A DNA stretch of 64,000 nt from NCBI GenBank assembly GCA_942492735.1, contig OW818648.1:1426001-1490000 (forward strand), in the 5' to 3' direction. This document shows positions 1 through 8,662 of this stretch, piece by piece (the stretch's first letter is position 1; each line of letters begins with the position of its first letter). The position numbers and the translations under genes were made by a program. Below the pieces are notes generated by a model that had not been told where the DNA came from, made no database searches, and saw nothing but the letters and a program-made list of their open reading frames with translations. The DNA is from Sporobacter sp942492735 (GTDB lineage Bacteria; Bacillota; Clostridia; Oscillospirales; Oscillospiraceae).

Positions 1-1
1 G

Positions 2-1237
2 ATGCGCATGCAGCTGATGCAGGGTTACTTCGAGATCCCTTTCCAGGGCGCTGTGGATGTGGCGCTGCTCGTGGGTATCGCCGCGCTCGTGGTGCTGGCT
101 TTTGTGATGTTCCTGCTGTATGGCCGGGATAAAAAAATCGTCAAGACTGTCGAATTCTACGCGCCAGAGAGCATGACGCCTTCTGAGGTCGGCTACATCA
201 TCGACGGTGCCGTGGATAACCGCGACGTCGTGTCACTCGTCATATACTGGGCGCACCGCGGATACCTGGCAATCGATGATACCGGCGGCTCGGACTTCCA
301 GTTCCGTAAGCTCCGTGACCTCGGCGACGACGCCAACCCTTTTGAAAAGAACATGTTCCAGAAGCTTTTTAAGGACAGCCCGGTCGCCACGTCTGCAAGC
401 CTCAAGAACACGTTTTATAAGACTATCGCCAGCACCCAGTCGATGATCAGCAAATCCTTCGAGAATGAAAAGCGCCGCGTATTCACAAAGGCCTCCGTGG
501 CACTGCGTCCGCTCATCAGCTTGATGACGGCGCTGCCCATCATGATCACGTTGATTCTGATCAATTACCGTGAGATGCAGGATTTCACTGAGGGGCTTAT
601 GATATCGGTCATATTAGGTATTTTGATCATGCTGCCCGTTTCGCTGCTTGTCAGCACGCTTCGCAAATGGCGGGCGAAGGGACGCGTCAGCCGCGTCGTC
701 ACGATGATTATCGGTATACTCCTGAGCATTGCCGCCATGACGGTTTTTCTCGTTTTGACCAAAGACACTGTATATCTGGCGGCGCTGCCGTGGTGCGCGG
801 TTCTGGCGACAGTACTCTTGGGCCTCGTCGCGTCGTTCATCGTCAAGCGTACCCCCAAGGGTACGGAGTGGATGGGCAAGATTTGCGGGTTCCGCGACTT
901 TCTGGAGCTTGCCGAGAGAGACAAGCTGGTCACGCTGGTCGAACAGGATCCATCGTATTTCTACAATATCCTGCCCTACGCCTGGGTGCTGAACGTGTCG
1001 GACAAATGGGCAAAGAAGTTCGAGACGATCGCGATACAGCCCCCGAATTGGTACTACGGCCACAGCGGTTTGTTCTACCCCGTCCTGTTCATGAACGATC
1101 TTAACCGCTCAATGAACGCGGTGCAATCGACGATGGCCTCACGACCGTCGTCCTCTGGCGGCGGGGGCGGCGGCGGCTTCTCCGGCGGCGGGTTCTCCGG
1201 CGGCGGCGGCGGTGGCGGCGGTGGCGGAAGCTGGTAA
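2..1237 (+). CDS. DUF2207-family membrane protein, 5' end outside window
   Basis: The visible 411 residues match the C-terminal part of DUF2207 proteins. A membrane segment lies near residues 20-43, followed by a soluble stretch containing GYIIDGAVDNRDVVSLVIYW, then four hydrophobic segments between about 170 and 280. The tail is very glycine-rich (GGGFSGGGFSGGG and similar) and ends in SW. Family members usually carry a signal peptide and an extracellular N-terminal domain and run to roughly 550-600 residues. The frame is open to the window edge, so the ATG at position 2 is probably internal. The function of the family is unknown; it is a predicted plasma-membrane protein. Confidence 0.85.
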   Translation: MRMQLMQGYFEIPFQGAVDVALLVGIAALVVLAFVMFLLYGRDKKIVKTVEFYAPESMTPSEVGYIIDGAVDNRDVVSLVIYWAHRGYLAIDDTGGSDFQFRKLRDLGDDANPFEKNMFQKLFKDSPVATSASLKNTFYKTIASTQSMISKSFENEKRRVFTKASVALRPLISLMTALPIMITLILINYREMQDFTEGLMISVILGILIMLPVSLLVSTLRKWRAKGRVSRVVTMIIGILLSIAAMTVFLVLTKDTVYLAALPWCAVLATVLLGLVASFIVKRTPKGTEWMGKICGFRDFLELAERDKLVTLVEQDPSYFYNILPYAWVLNVSDKWAKKFETIAIQPPNWYYGHSGLFYPVLFMNDLNRSMNAVQSTMASRPSSSGGGGGGGFSGGGFSGGGGGGGGGGSW

Positions 1238-1245
1238 ATACAGTA

Positions 1246-1271
1246 GGGGAGCCTCATGTTGATGGCTCCCC
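1246..1271 (+). terminator. Hairpin terminator after DUF2207 gene
   Basis: GGGGAGCC pairs perfectly with GGCTCCCC across a 10-nt loop, starting 8 bases after the stop codon. The following tract (GTTAATTTAT) is only weakly T-rich, so termination may be partial. Confidence 0.6.
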
Positions 1272-1319
1272 GTTAATTTATACGCATATTCGATTAAGAT
1301 AACGACATGGTTCGCGCTG

Positions 1320-1342
1320 TCATTCCCGCGCAGGCGGGAACC
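1320..1342. repeat. Short palindrome (TTCCCGC/GCGGGAA)
   Basis: TTCCCGC at 1323-1329 and GCGGGAA at 1334-1340 form a tight stem with a GCAG loop. It resembles the ATTCCC-type short palindromic repeats found between genes in many bacteria (for example dRS3 in Neisseria). There is only one clear copy here, so repeat status is by resemblance only. Confidence 0.4.
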
Positions 1343-1401
1343 CGCGTACCTGGAAATAGCGGTATTAGATACTCCTCTCTTTTGCAGCCATCGCAGGACC
1401 A

Positions 1402-1581
1402 TTAGATTGATGAAACAAAGAATAATGTCAACAAGGAATATAAAAAGAGCAATACGGATAGAACAACGAATCCGATGACGATGAATTTCGTGTATTTCCA
1501 GCGATCTTTCAGGATGGTTGCAAAAACGACTGCCGCCAGAAGGCATATGAATGTCAGAAATAAGCTCATGAATAGCGTCAT
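1402..1581 (-). CDS. Small two-TM membrane protein (59 aa), unknown function
   Basis: This short frame starts at an ATG (1581) preceded by AAGGAG with suitable spacing and ends at 1402. The product begins MTLFMSLFLTFICLLAAVV and has two hydrophobic segments, about residues 3-21 and 34-57, separated by a short charged turn (KDRWKYTK). That is the layout of a small helical-hairpin membrane protein. I do not recognise a family. The RBS, codon use and hydrophobic pattern argue for a real gene, but it has no clear operon partner. Confidence 0.55.
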   Translation of the reverse strand: MTLFMSLFLTFICLLAAVVFATILKDRWKYTKFIVIGFVVLSVLLFLYSLLTLFFVSSI

Positions 1582-1756
1582 CGGCGCAATACTCCTTCGT
1601 TACTTAAATATATAATACCGTCATTATATGATAGATAAGTAATCGGACGAAATCACCCGATGGGTGATTTTTTTACTAAAAAAATGAATGTATAATTGTG
1701 AGATAAGCATATTGGCACTTAAAACATTTACGAGAAGACGGAGGAAATTACAAATC

Positions 1757-2142
1757 ATGAAAAAACTATGCCTAATATTGACGTTATTGCTGACCCTGAC
1801 AATAAGCGCGTGCGGTGCCGGCAACGGCAGCCCGACCACAGCAGAGAAAGGCACGGCTGCGCCGGTATCCGCCAGCCCGGTGGATTCCGAGTCACGCAGG
1901 AAAAAGCAGCGGAAATTCTGACCGATTATCTTAAGACACTTGAAATTTCAAAGGAGAATGACCCGGACTTGACCATCGCCTATGATCGGACCGATGAAGC
2001 CAACGGTCAGAAATATTACGTATTTCATGTATTCGACGATAAGGCCGAAAATACAGCAACCCTCGGTTGGTACGGCGTTCAAATAAATGACGGCAGTTTG
2101 TATGACTTTTTACTTATGGAAGTAATTGATTCCGCGGCATAG
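1757..2142 (+). pseudogene. Lipoprotein gene broken by a 1-nt frameshift
   Basis: A start at 1757 (RBS GGAGG) gives a lipoprotein signal, MKKLCLILTLLLTLTISACG, with cysteine 19 as the likely lipidated residue, then a low-complexity linker (TTAEKGTAAPVSASPV). That frame stops at 1921. The following frame continues with RVTQEKAAEILTDYLKTLE and ends ...VIDSAA at 2142 with clearly protein-like sequence. The two join around 1889-1896 if one base is missing, for example GAG GTC ACG read here as GAGTCACG. The C-terminal half resembles small secreted PepSY-like domains only loosely. It is either a true pseudogene or a sequencing error. Confidence 0.65.
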
Positions 2143-2191
2143 ACGCTTTCAAAAACAGCAATAAAGACGTGAATAGAGACGCAGGGGCGGT

Positions 2192-3565
2192 TTAAGGTCT
2201 TGGTTCAGACAAGACGGATGAACCGTCCCCTTGTCTTTTTTTCCTGAGCGCGAAATAGGTTATATAGTGTGTTAGGCAGGTGAGCGTCCACGATACGGGG
2301 TAGGAAATGTAAAGGAAGATCAGCGTGGGGTTCCAAGCAAAGGCGGTGTATACCCATATAATTCGGAAGGCACAGACGCCAAGCAGGGTGACAACTGTGG
2401 GTAAAACGCTGAAGCCGTGGCCTCTCATGACGCCGCTCATCATATTCATAAGGCCGTTCATGAAATAGACGGCGCCGTTGATTAAGAGCCTGGTTGCGCC
2501 AGCCTCTATAGCGGCCGGATCAGGCGTGTAGATACCGATAAGCTGATACCGGAATATCATTGCAGAGTAACAGAGCACTGCGCTGACCATGATCTCGAGC
2601 AACGTGCATTGGAGCACCGCTTTCTTTATTCGGTCATATTGCCCTGCGCCCAAACTCTGGCTGACGGAAGTCAGGGCTGCCTGGGTAATCGCGTCTTGTG
2701 CGCTGAAGAAAAAGCCTTCTATACTGGCGCCGGCGGAATTACCCGCCATAACAACAGCACCAAAGGAGTTGACAGCCGATTGAATCGTGACGTTGGATAA
2801 GGAAAAGAACGAGCCCTGAATGCCTGCCGGCAGACCGATGCGCATGAGCTGAGTAAACTGCTTTTTTGAGAATCGAAGGTGGTGAATGTCGAGCCTGTAT
2901 GCGGCGTTGGAGGTTATGAGGCATCTGACGACCAGAGCACAGGAAACACACTGGGACAGCACGGTACCGATTGCAACCCCAACGACATCGAGATGGAAAA
3001 CGATAACGAAGAGCAGATTCAAAGCCACGTGAAGCACGCCGGCTAACGTCAGAAAATAAAGCGGGCGTTTTGTATCGCCTACAGCGCGCAGCACTGCGCT
3101 TGCAAAATTGTAGAGGACAATGATGGGCAGCCCGCAGAAATAGATGCGCAGATAAATTGCGGCCAACGGCAGGACATTGTCGGGCGTACCCATTAGTTTT
3201 AGCAGCGGTGTTGCTAATAACACGCCCAAAGCGCCAACCATAACGCCGCCGACGACGGCGATGATTATTGTGGTATGTACAGTCTCGCGGAGGCTTTTCT
3301 CATCCTTTGCACCGAAATAACGGGAAGAGAGCACGCTCACACCGGTGCCGATTCCAGCAAGCACACATACAATCAGCATGATAAGCGAACCGTTGGAGCC
3401 GACGGCAGCAAGTGAGTTTTCTCCTCCGAAGTGCCCAACGACGATCAGATCGACTGTGTTGAAAGTGAGCTGCAGCATGTTGGTAAGAATGAGCGGGAGG
3501 GAAAAACCAAGGAGCTTCGACAGAAGACTGCCAACGCTCATATCGATTTCATGGTTTTTCTTCAA
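2192..3565 (-). CDS. MATE family efflux transporter
   Basis: A 457-residue protein with about 12 hydrophobic segments, typical of MATE/NorM-DinF exporters that expel cationic compounds using Na+ or H+. The N-terminus (SLLSKLLGFSLPLILTNMLQ) and the early NTVDLIVVGHFGG segment are characteristic of the Firmicute subgroup. The likely start is TTG at 3565 with AGGGAT upstream; ATG at 3541 is an alternative. The last 14 or so codons (RQGDGSSVLSEPRP) are encoded by a dispersed repeat element at 2207-2236, so the native tail may have been replaced. Substrate unknown. Confidence 0.9.
   Translation of the reverse strand: MKKNHEIDMSVGSLLSKLLGFSLPLILTNMLQLTFNTVDLIVVGHFGGENSLAAVGSNGSLIMLIVCVLAGIGTGVSVLSSRYFGAKDEKSLRETVHTTIIIAVVGGVMVGALGVLLATPLLKLMGTPDNVLPLAAIYLRIYFCGLPIIVLYNFASAVLRAVGDTKRPLYFLTLAGVLHVALNLLFVIVFHLDVVGVAIGTVLSQCVSCALVVRCLITSNAAYRLDIHHLRFSKKQFTQLMRIGLPAGIQGSFFSLSNVTIQSAVNSFGAVVMAGNSAGASIEGFFFSAQDAITQAALTSVSQSLGAGQYDRIKKAVLQCTLLEIMVSAVLCYSAMIFRYQLIGIYTPDPAAIEAGATRLLINGAVYFMNGLMNMMSGVMRGHGFSVLPTVVTLLGVCAFRIIWVYTAFAWNPTLIFLYISYPVSWTLTCLTHYITYFALRKKRQGDGSSVLSEPRP
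2207..2236. repeat. Dispersed hairpin repeat, copy 1
   Basis: Core GATGAACCGTCCCCTTGTC flanked by AAGAC/GTCTT arms. It is one of six copies in this window (others at 14956, 25123, 36057, 38723 and 39990). This copy lies inside the 3' end of the MATE coding sequence. Confidence 0.8.
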
Positions 3566-3899
3566 TCTAAGATCCCTGCATTTCGTTTAAATTAATAACA
3601 CGCATCATTTTGCGCGCCTATATGCATGTCAGCCGCTTTGTGATAAGCACAGTCGCGGATGGCGACGCATGTAGTATACAATGTATAAATCCGATATGCA
3701 AACAGAAAACGAGAATATCTATTATACACAAAATAAAAGGAAATATTTATGGAAAGAATGAATTGAAATTAATATATACGTCTTGTATACTTCATGCATA
3801 GATGATGTATTTATCATATATAAGCATATAAAGGTACCAAACCGACGATAGTTGCCCGGTACCTAAAAAGACGGCGCACAGCAAACTGGAGGCTTTTAA
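3566..3899. other. AT-rich intergenic region with 5' hairpin
   Basis: Divergent region between the MATE gene and the dehydrogenase. It has no credible coding frame. The only clear structure is AGGTACC (3832-3838) with its inverse GGTACCT (3858-3864), about 35 bases before the dehydrogenase start. It could be a leader hairpin or an operator. No complete consensus promoter was found for either gene. Confidence 0.4.
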
Positions 3900-4889
3900 A
3901 TGAAGAGAATCGTCTCGTTTTTTGGGGATAGATCAGAGGTTTTTGAAGAGCTCAACAAGAAAGCCGGTGAATACGCCGCTCAGCTTGGTTACGAATATTT
4001 GTGGGCACCGCAGCTGCCTTACGATCAAAATCATGTCGTAACGCTTTTGAATGAGGCTGACGTCGGAATTATCGATGTCGAGCCATATGATGATACTATT
4101 TTTTCGCATCTTACCGGCCGGACTCGGCTCCTTGTACGTTTCGGTGTCGGATATGATAAGGTCGACCTCGCAGCAGCCTCGCGCCTGGGTCTGGCAATAG
4201 CGAGAACGACCGGGGCGAACACACTTGGCGTGGCCGAGATGGCGGTGACACTCATTCTCGCAGCGCGCCGGAAGCTGAAGCTCAACCAGAAATGCGTCAA
4301 TGCCGGGGTTTGGGAAAAAAATGTCGCACATGAAACAATCGGGAGCACCGTCGGAATTGTCGGCTTCGGCGCTATCGGACAGACGGTCGCGGAGCTGCTG
4401 AAGGGCTTTCACTGCCGTTTTATCGCCTTCGACCCCTACCCAAATATAGAACGTATGCAGCAGCTGGATGTCGAACTGGTGAGCCTGGAGGAACTGTTCG
4501 CGACGGCAGATGCGATCACGCTGCATATACCTTACTCAAAGCAAACGCACCATCTCGTGAATCAAAAATTACTTTCAATGATGAAGAAAACGGCCGTCAT
4601 CGTCAACACCTCCCGCGGGCATATCATCGATGAAGGCGATTTATATAACGTGCTGGCATCGGGAGATATAGGTGGTGCCGCGCTCGATGTCTTTGCTACA
4701 GAGCCTCTGCCGCTCGATTCGTCTCTGCTCGGACTCGACAACATCATTCTGACACCGCATGTTTCAAGCCAAACAGTCGAATCGTTATGGTGCATTTATA
4801 AAATGGCGATCGATATCGCCGCTGACTACTTTGCCGGTGAGGATTCTCCGCACATTCTCAATCCCGAATACAAGGCAAGGATAGGTTAA
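3900..4889 (+). CDS. D-2-hydroxyacid dehydrogenase (NAD-dependent)
   Basis: A 329-residue member of the D-isomer-specific 2-hydroxyacid dehydrogenase family (phosphoglycerate dehydrogenase-like), which interconverts 2-oxoacids and D-2-hydroxyacids with NAD(P)H. The Rossmann motif GFGAIG is at 155-160. The catalytic triad is visible as R239 (NTSRG), E268 (ATEP) and H287 (TPHVSS). RBS GGAGG precedes the ATG. It stands just upstream of a peptide-type ABC importer and a DUF126 gene on the same strand, so it may act on an imported hydroxyacid, but that is inference. The substrate cannot be read from sequence. Confidence 0.88.
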   Translation: MKRIVSFFGDRSEVFEELNKKAGEYAAQLGYEYLWAPQLPYDQNHVVTLLNEADVGIIDVEPYDDTIFSHLTGRTRLLVRFGVGYDKVDLAAASRLGLAIARTTGANTLGVAEMAVTLILAARRKLKLNQKCVNAGVWEKNVAHETIGSTVGIVGFGAIGQTVAELLKGFHCRFIAFDPYPNIERMQQLDVELVSLEELFATADAITLHIPYSKQTHHLVNQKLLSMMKKTAVIVNTSRGHIIDEGDLYNVLASGDIGGAALDVFATEPLPLDSSLLGLDNIILTPHVSSQTVESLWCIYKMAIDIAADYFAGEDSPHILNPEYKARIG

Positions 4890-5037
4890 TCACCAGAGTA
4901 ATCCACATGATTCATGGGATCGGCGGACGATGCACTATTGTTTAAAAAGGAGGCAAGGTCTAATAAAATTTATGATTCAAAAGATAGCCGGGCAACCAAA
5001 ATTTCAACGAAATATGATAATGGAAGGAAATGATTCA

Positions 5038-6675
5038 ATGAAAAAGATAATTGCATTAATATTAGCCCTGATCATGGTTGTTTCACTTGCCGCTTGCGGC
5101 AGCAGCACCAATACGACGCCAAGCGCGGCACCAGCGTCCCCAAGCGCCGCAGTATCACCCGCAGCATCAGCATCCGCAGCAACAACAGCGCCAACAACAG
5201 GCGGCGACCTGGTAATTGGTAACAGCACTGACTGCAGCTTTATAGCTTCCTGGATGCTCCGCGGCTATAATGACAGAGCAGAGCTTTCTCTCGTTTATGA
5301 GCCGCTTGTAAAGCTCGATGAAAACGGAGATTATTACGGCTATCTCGCTGAATCCATCGTTCCTGATGCGGAAAAACTCACATGGACTGTCACAGTGCGT
5401 GACGATGTGTATTTTTCAGACGGATCGCAGCTGACAGGCGACGTCCTTTTGTGGAACTTTGAGAACTACTTAGCAAATTCCAATACCGCCAATACACACT
5501 TCGGTTTTGTAGAGTCCTTCGAGAAAACAGGCGACTATACAGTCGTCATCCATCTAAAACAGTGGACCTCGCAGATCCCGTTTTCATTCCAGGATAACTG
5601 CGGTTATATGTACTCAAAGAAAGCATTTGATGAAAAAGGAATCGATTGGTGTCTCCAGCATCCCGTCGGAACCGGTCCATATGTTGAGGATCAGGTCGTC
5701 GCCGGAGAGTACAGATCGTTTGTAAAAAATACGAGCTACTGGAATAAAGAGGCGGTACAGACCTTTGATACTGTTACCTGGAAGATCATTGCTGATGAAT
5801 CAACAGCGCAGGCAGCGCTTATGGCCGGTGAGATCGACGCTTATTTCAGCCCCTCCTTCACAATGGTCGATTCGATGTTAGCACAGGATGATTTCCAGCT
5901 TGCAAAAAACACCACGACATTCATGATACAGTTTATGTTATTCCCGAGCGCGATTGAAGGCCCCTTTGCAGATGTGAAGATCAGGCAGGCAATCGGCTAC
6001 GCAATTGATTCACAAGCAATAATCGATTCTCTTACTTACGGTTTCGGCATCAATTCTAATCAGTATGCCGGTCCCGGAACACCATACTTTAATGACAGCT
6101 TAACAGGCTACGATTTCAATCTGGAAAAAGCAAAGGAGCTCATTGCTTCTTCGGATTATGCCGGCGGATTCAGTACGAAGCTTTATATGAGCAATCAAAA
6201 TACGCCGTTGTATACCGCTATCGGGACCATTGTTCAGAGCCAGCTTAAGGAAATAGGAATTGACCTTGAGGTCGTCCTGCTCGAACAGTCCGTGTGGCTT
6301 GAAACCTTTAAAAAGGCGCAGGACGGATTTATCATCGGCGGACATGGCTTTGGCTCCAACCTTGCCAATCAGATGCGCTCCAACTTCTCGCAGGCCGCAA
6401 AGGATGGCGTCGGTATGATGAGCTATTCAATGCTCCATCCGGATGATCTGAATGCAGTGATTAACGCCGCGGTATCGGCAACGGACACAGAGACTATGAT
6501 TGCCAATATCAAGGAAGCCAATAGAATGATCAGCGATGTTTATGCATTAGCTTATCCGGTATTCCTACAGCCTGCTTATTACATACTGCTCAGCAATAAA
6601 CTTGCCGATGTCGGCTGCTTTAATAACACAAGCCTGTCCTTTGACTACAGTAAGCTGTCTTTTACGGCTGGCTGA
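5038..6675 (+). CDS. ABC transporter substrate-binding lipoprotein (family 5)
   Basis: A 545-residue SBP_bac_5 protein that would bind peptides, nickel chelates or similar ligands outside the membrane. The start at 5038 has GGAAGG upstream and gives a lipoprotein signal ending in SLAACG, followed by an Ala/Ser/Thr-rich linker. The mature protein shows family landmarks such as LTWTVTVRDDVYFSDG and VGTGPYVEDQ. It is the first gene of an importer cassette and is separated from the permease genes by a hairpin at 6713-6763. Ligand unknown. Confidence 0.9.
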   Translation: MKKIIALILALIMVVSLAACGSSTNTTPSAAPASPSAAVSPAASASAATTAPTTGGDLVIGNSTDCSFIASWMLRGYNDRAELSLVYEPLVKLDENGDYYGYLAESIVPDAEKLTWTVTVRDDVYFSDGSQLTGDVLLWNFENYLANSNTANTHFGFVESFEKTGDYTVVIHLKQWTSQIPFSFQDNCGYMYSKKAFDEKGIDWCLQHPVGTGPYVEDQVVAGEYRSFVKNTSYWNKEAVQTFDTVTWKIIADESTAQAALMAGEIDAYFSPSFTMVDSMLAQDDFQLAKNTTTFMIQFMLFPSAIEGPFADVKIRQAIGYAIDSQAIIDSLTYGFGINSNQYAGPGTPYFNDSLTGYDFNLEKAKELIASSDYAGGFSTKLYMSNQNTPLYTAIGTIVQSQLKEIGIDLEVVLLEQSVWLETFKKAQDGFIIGGHGFGSNLANQMRSNFSQAAKDGVGMMSYSMLHPDDLNAVINAAVSATDTETMIANIKEANRMISDVYALAYPVFLQPAYYILLSNKLADVGCFNNTSLSFDYSKLSFTAG

Positions 6676-6712
6676 TAAAGCAAAGCGCGCGCTAAAAACG
6701 TAGTGAGCACCT

Positions 6713-6763
6713 CCCCTTCCTCCTGTTTATCAGACCGATCAGCAGATAAAACGGGGGAAGGGG
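6713..6763 (+). terminator. Imperfect hairpin between binding protein and permeases
   Basis: CCCCTTCC...GTTTATC on the left pairs imperfectly with GATAAAACGGGGGAAGGGG on the right. There is no good T-run. This is more likely an attenuator or 3'-stabilising stem that raises binding-protein expression over the permeases than a full terminator. Confidence 0.5.
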
Positions 6764-6809
6764 TGTCATGCAACTGATTGAATACATCTAAATACGTCAA
6801 AAGGAGAAA

Positions 6810-7781
6810 ATGATGAGTTCTTACGGCGTCTATATCTTAAAGCGGATACTGATATCTATTCTCGTCGTTTTTGTCATATCTGTATTTGTATTTCTCATCA
6901 TGCACCTCATCCCCGGAGACCCTGTCCGGGTTATGCTTGGGGCTGAAACAGACGAGAAGATTGTACAGGCATACCGTGAGAAACTGAACCTGAATAAGCC
7001 ATTACTGGAGCAATACATCATCTGGGTCTCATCGGCATTGAAAGGTGATTTCGGTACATCACTCAGTCTGAATAACGCCGAAATCGGAGAAATTATCCAG
7101 CATCGGTTTCCTATAACAATATCTCTGGGCATACCAACGCTGATCATATCAACAATATTGGGTATTTTTCTCGGGGTAATTTGCGCGACACGAAGAGGCA
7201 AGATTGTCGATCAGATTATCACATTTATTATGACTTTTCTGAATGGCATACCGATTTTCTGGGTTGGTATCTTGTTCATATGGATATTTGGATTAAAGCT
7301 TGACTGGCTCCCGATCATGGGGTATACAAGCCCTGCCGAAAATTTTGGGGAATTTGTTTTAAAGGCGATCATGCCGGTATCTGTCATGTGTTTGGGCCCA
7401 ATATCAGCAGTTGCCCGTCAGACGCGCACATATATGCTGGAGGTCATAAATCAAGACTATATTAGGACGGCTCGCGCCAACGGATTGCCTGAGCGAAGCG
7501 TTAAATATAAACATGCGCTTAAAAATTCTCTCATTCCGATCGTGACGCTGCTTGCGATTCAGGTTCGTTGGCTCATCGGCGGTTCTATTCTGGTTGAACA
7601 AATATTTTCGATAAACGGCATCGGAAGAACAGTGATGGTTGCGATATTTGCAAGGGATTACACGATGATACAAGCGTGTACATTCGTGATTTCGCTTGTC
7701 GTGATAGGCTGCAATTTATTGCTGGATATCTCGTACGGTTGGCTTGATCCGAGGATTCGGGTATCGAAAAGAGGCATTTGA
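6810..7781 (+). CDS. ABC transporter permease, DppB/OppB type
   Basis: A 323-residue inner permease with about six membrane segments. The N-terminus, YILKRILISILVVFVISVFV, and the IPGDPVRVMLG segment are hallmarks of DppB/OppB. The cytoplasmic coupling loop reads QDYIRTARANGLPE. RBS AAGGAG precedes 6810; a second in-frame ATG follows immediately. It pairs with the DppC-type permease that begins two bases after its stop. Confidence 0.92.
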   Translation: MMSSYGVYILKRILISILVVFVISVFVFLIMHLIPGDPVRVMLGAETDEKIVQAYREKLNLNKPLLEQYIIWVSSALKGDFGTSLSLNNAEIGEIIQHRFPITISLGIPTLIISTILGIFLGVICATRRGKIVDQIITFIMTFLNGIPIFWVGILFIWIFGLKLDWLPIMGYTSPAENFGEFVLKAIMPVSVMCLGPISAVARQTRTYMLEVINQDYIRTARANGLPERSVKYKHALKNSLIPIVTLLAIQVRWLIGGSILVEQIFSINGIGRTVMVAIFARDYTMIQACTFVISLVVIGCNLLLDISYGWLDPRIRVSKRGI

Positions 7782-7782
7782 T

Positions 7783-8661
7783 ATGACAGTAATGAGCAAT
7801 AAAAAAAGAAATAGGCTTAAAACAGGTCTTTTTGTTAAATCGTTTTTCAGCAGGGGTCTTATTGTAAAGATATCTGCAGTTGTTGCAGTGTTTTTTGTCG
7901 TCTGTGCTGTACTTGCGCCCTTGCTTGCGCCCCATGATCCTAATCTCGTAGACCTGACGAAAAAGTTTGCAAAAAGCTCCTCGGAATATCTTCTCGGCGC
8001 AGATGCTTACGGGCGGGACGTCGTCAGCCGACTCTTATTCGGCGCCAGAATGTCCTTCATATGCAGTTTTCTATCTTGCTTGGCAGGCGCCGCAACCGGA
8101 ATATTTCTTGGGCTGCTTGCCGGGTATTACGAAGGCGCTGCCGGAGCGGTTATCATGCGCTATGTTGATATTCAGCTTTCCATACCGCCGCTGATATTTA
8201 CAATAGTGATCAGCCTGTTTGTCGGTACGAATCTCGCAGGCATCATTTTTGCTATAAGCTTCGGCATGATTCCGACCTATATCAGGATGATGTATGGCTT
8301 GGTTTTGCAGCTTAAATGCAACGACTATATCACAGCGGCGCGCGTCGTTGGCGTCAAATCCGCCAAAATTCTTTTCAAACATCTATTGCCAAATACATTC
8401 CCCTCGATGATTGTCATGTTTGCAATGAATTTGGGCGGCGCTATTATGCTGGAATCGACCCTGAGCTTTCTGGGAATCGGTATTCAAATACCAACAGCAT
8501 CGTGGGGCAACATGATCGCTGAAGCCTACCAATTCATTTTCACACAGCCGGTTTTTGCTGTCGCTCCGGGTGTATGCCTGACGCTGGTTGTAATCGCCTT
8601 CAACATTGTGGGGGATGCTCTTCGTGACTCTCTTGATCCTAAGTTAAGGGGGAAACTGTAA
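7783..8661 (+). CDS. ABC transporter permease, DppC/OppC type
   Basis: A 292-residue second permease with the OppC_N segment and six membrane spans. Landmarks are LLGADAYGRDVVSRLLFGAR and the coupling loop NDYITAARVVGVKS. The start is placed at ATG 7783, just after the upstream stop. ATG 7792 is also possible because the RBS (AGAGG) is weak, and translation is probably coupled. It forms the membrane channel with the DppB-type protein. Confidence 0.9.
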   Translation: MTVMSNKKRNRLKTGLFVKSFFSRGLIVKISAVVAVFFVVCAVLAPLLAPHDPNLVDLTKKFAKSSSEYLLGADAYGRDVVSRLLFGARMSFICSFLSCLAGAATGIFLGLLAGYYEGAAGAVIMRYVDIQLSIPPLIFTIVISLFVGTNLAGIIFAISFGMIPTYIRMMYGLVLQLKCNDYITAARVVGVKSAKILFKHLLPNTFPSMIVMFAMNLGGAIMLESTLSFLGIGIQIPTASWGNMIAEAYQFIFTQPVFAVAPGVCLTLVVIAFNIVGDALRDSLDPKLRGKL

Positions 8662-8662
8662 C

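Noticed and set aside
1141..1236. Simple glycine-codon repeat as a possible mobile or CRISPR-like repeat
   Set aside because: It encodes the typical Gly-rich tail of DUF2207 proteins.
1139..1546. Long minus-strand open frame overlapping the DUF2207 tail
   Set aside because: It comes from the glycine-codon repeat read in reverse (Ala/Gly-rich nonsense) and runs through the true 59-aa gene in another frame.
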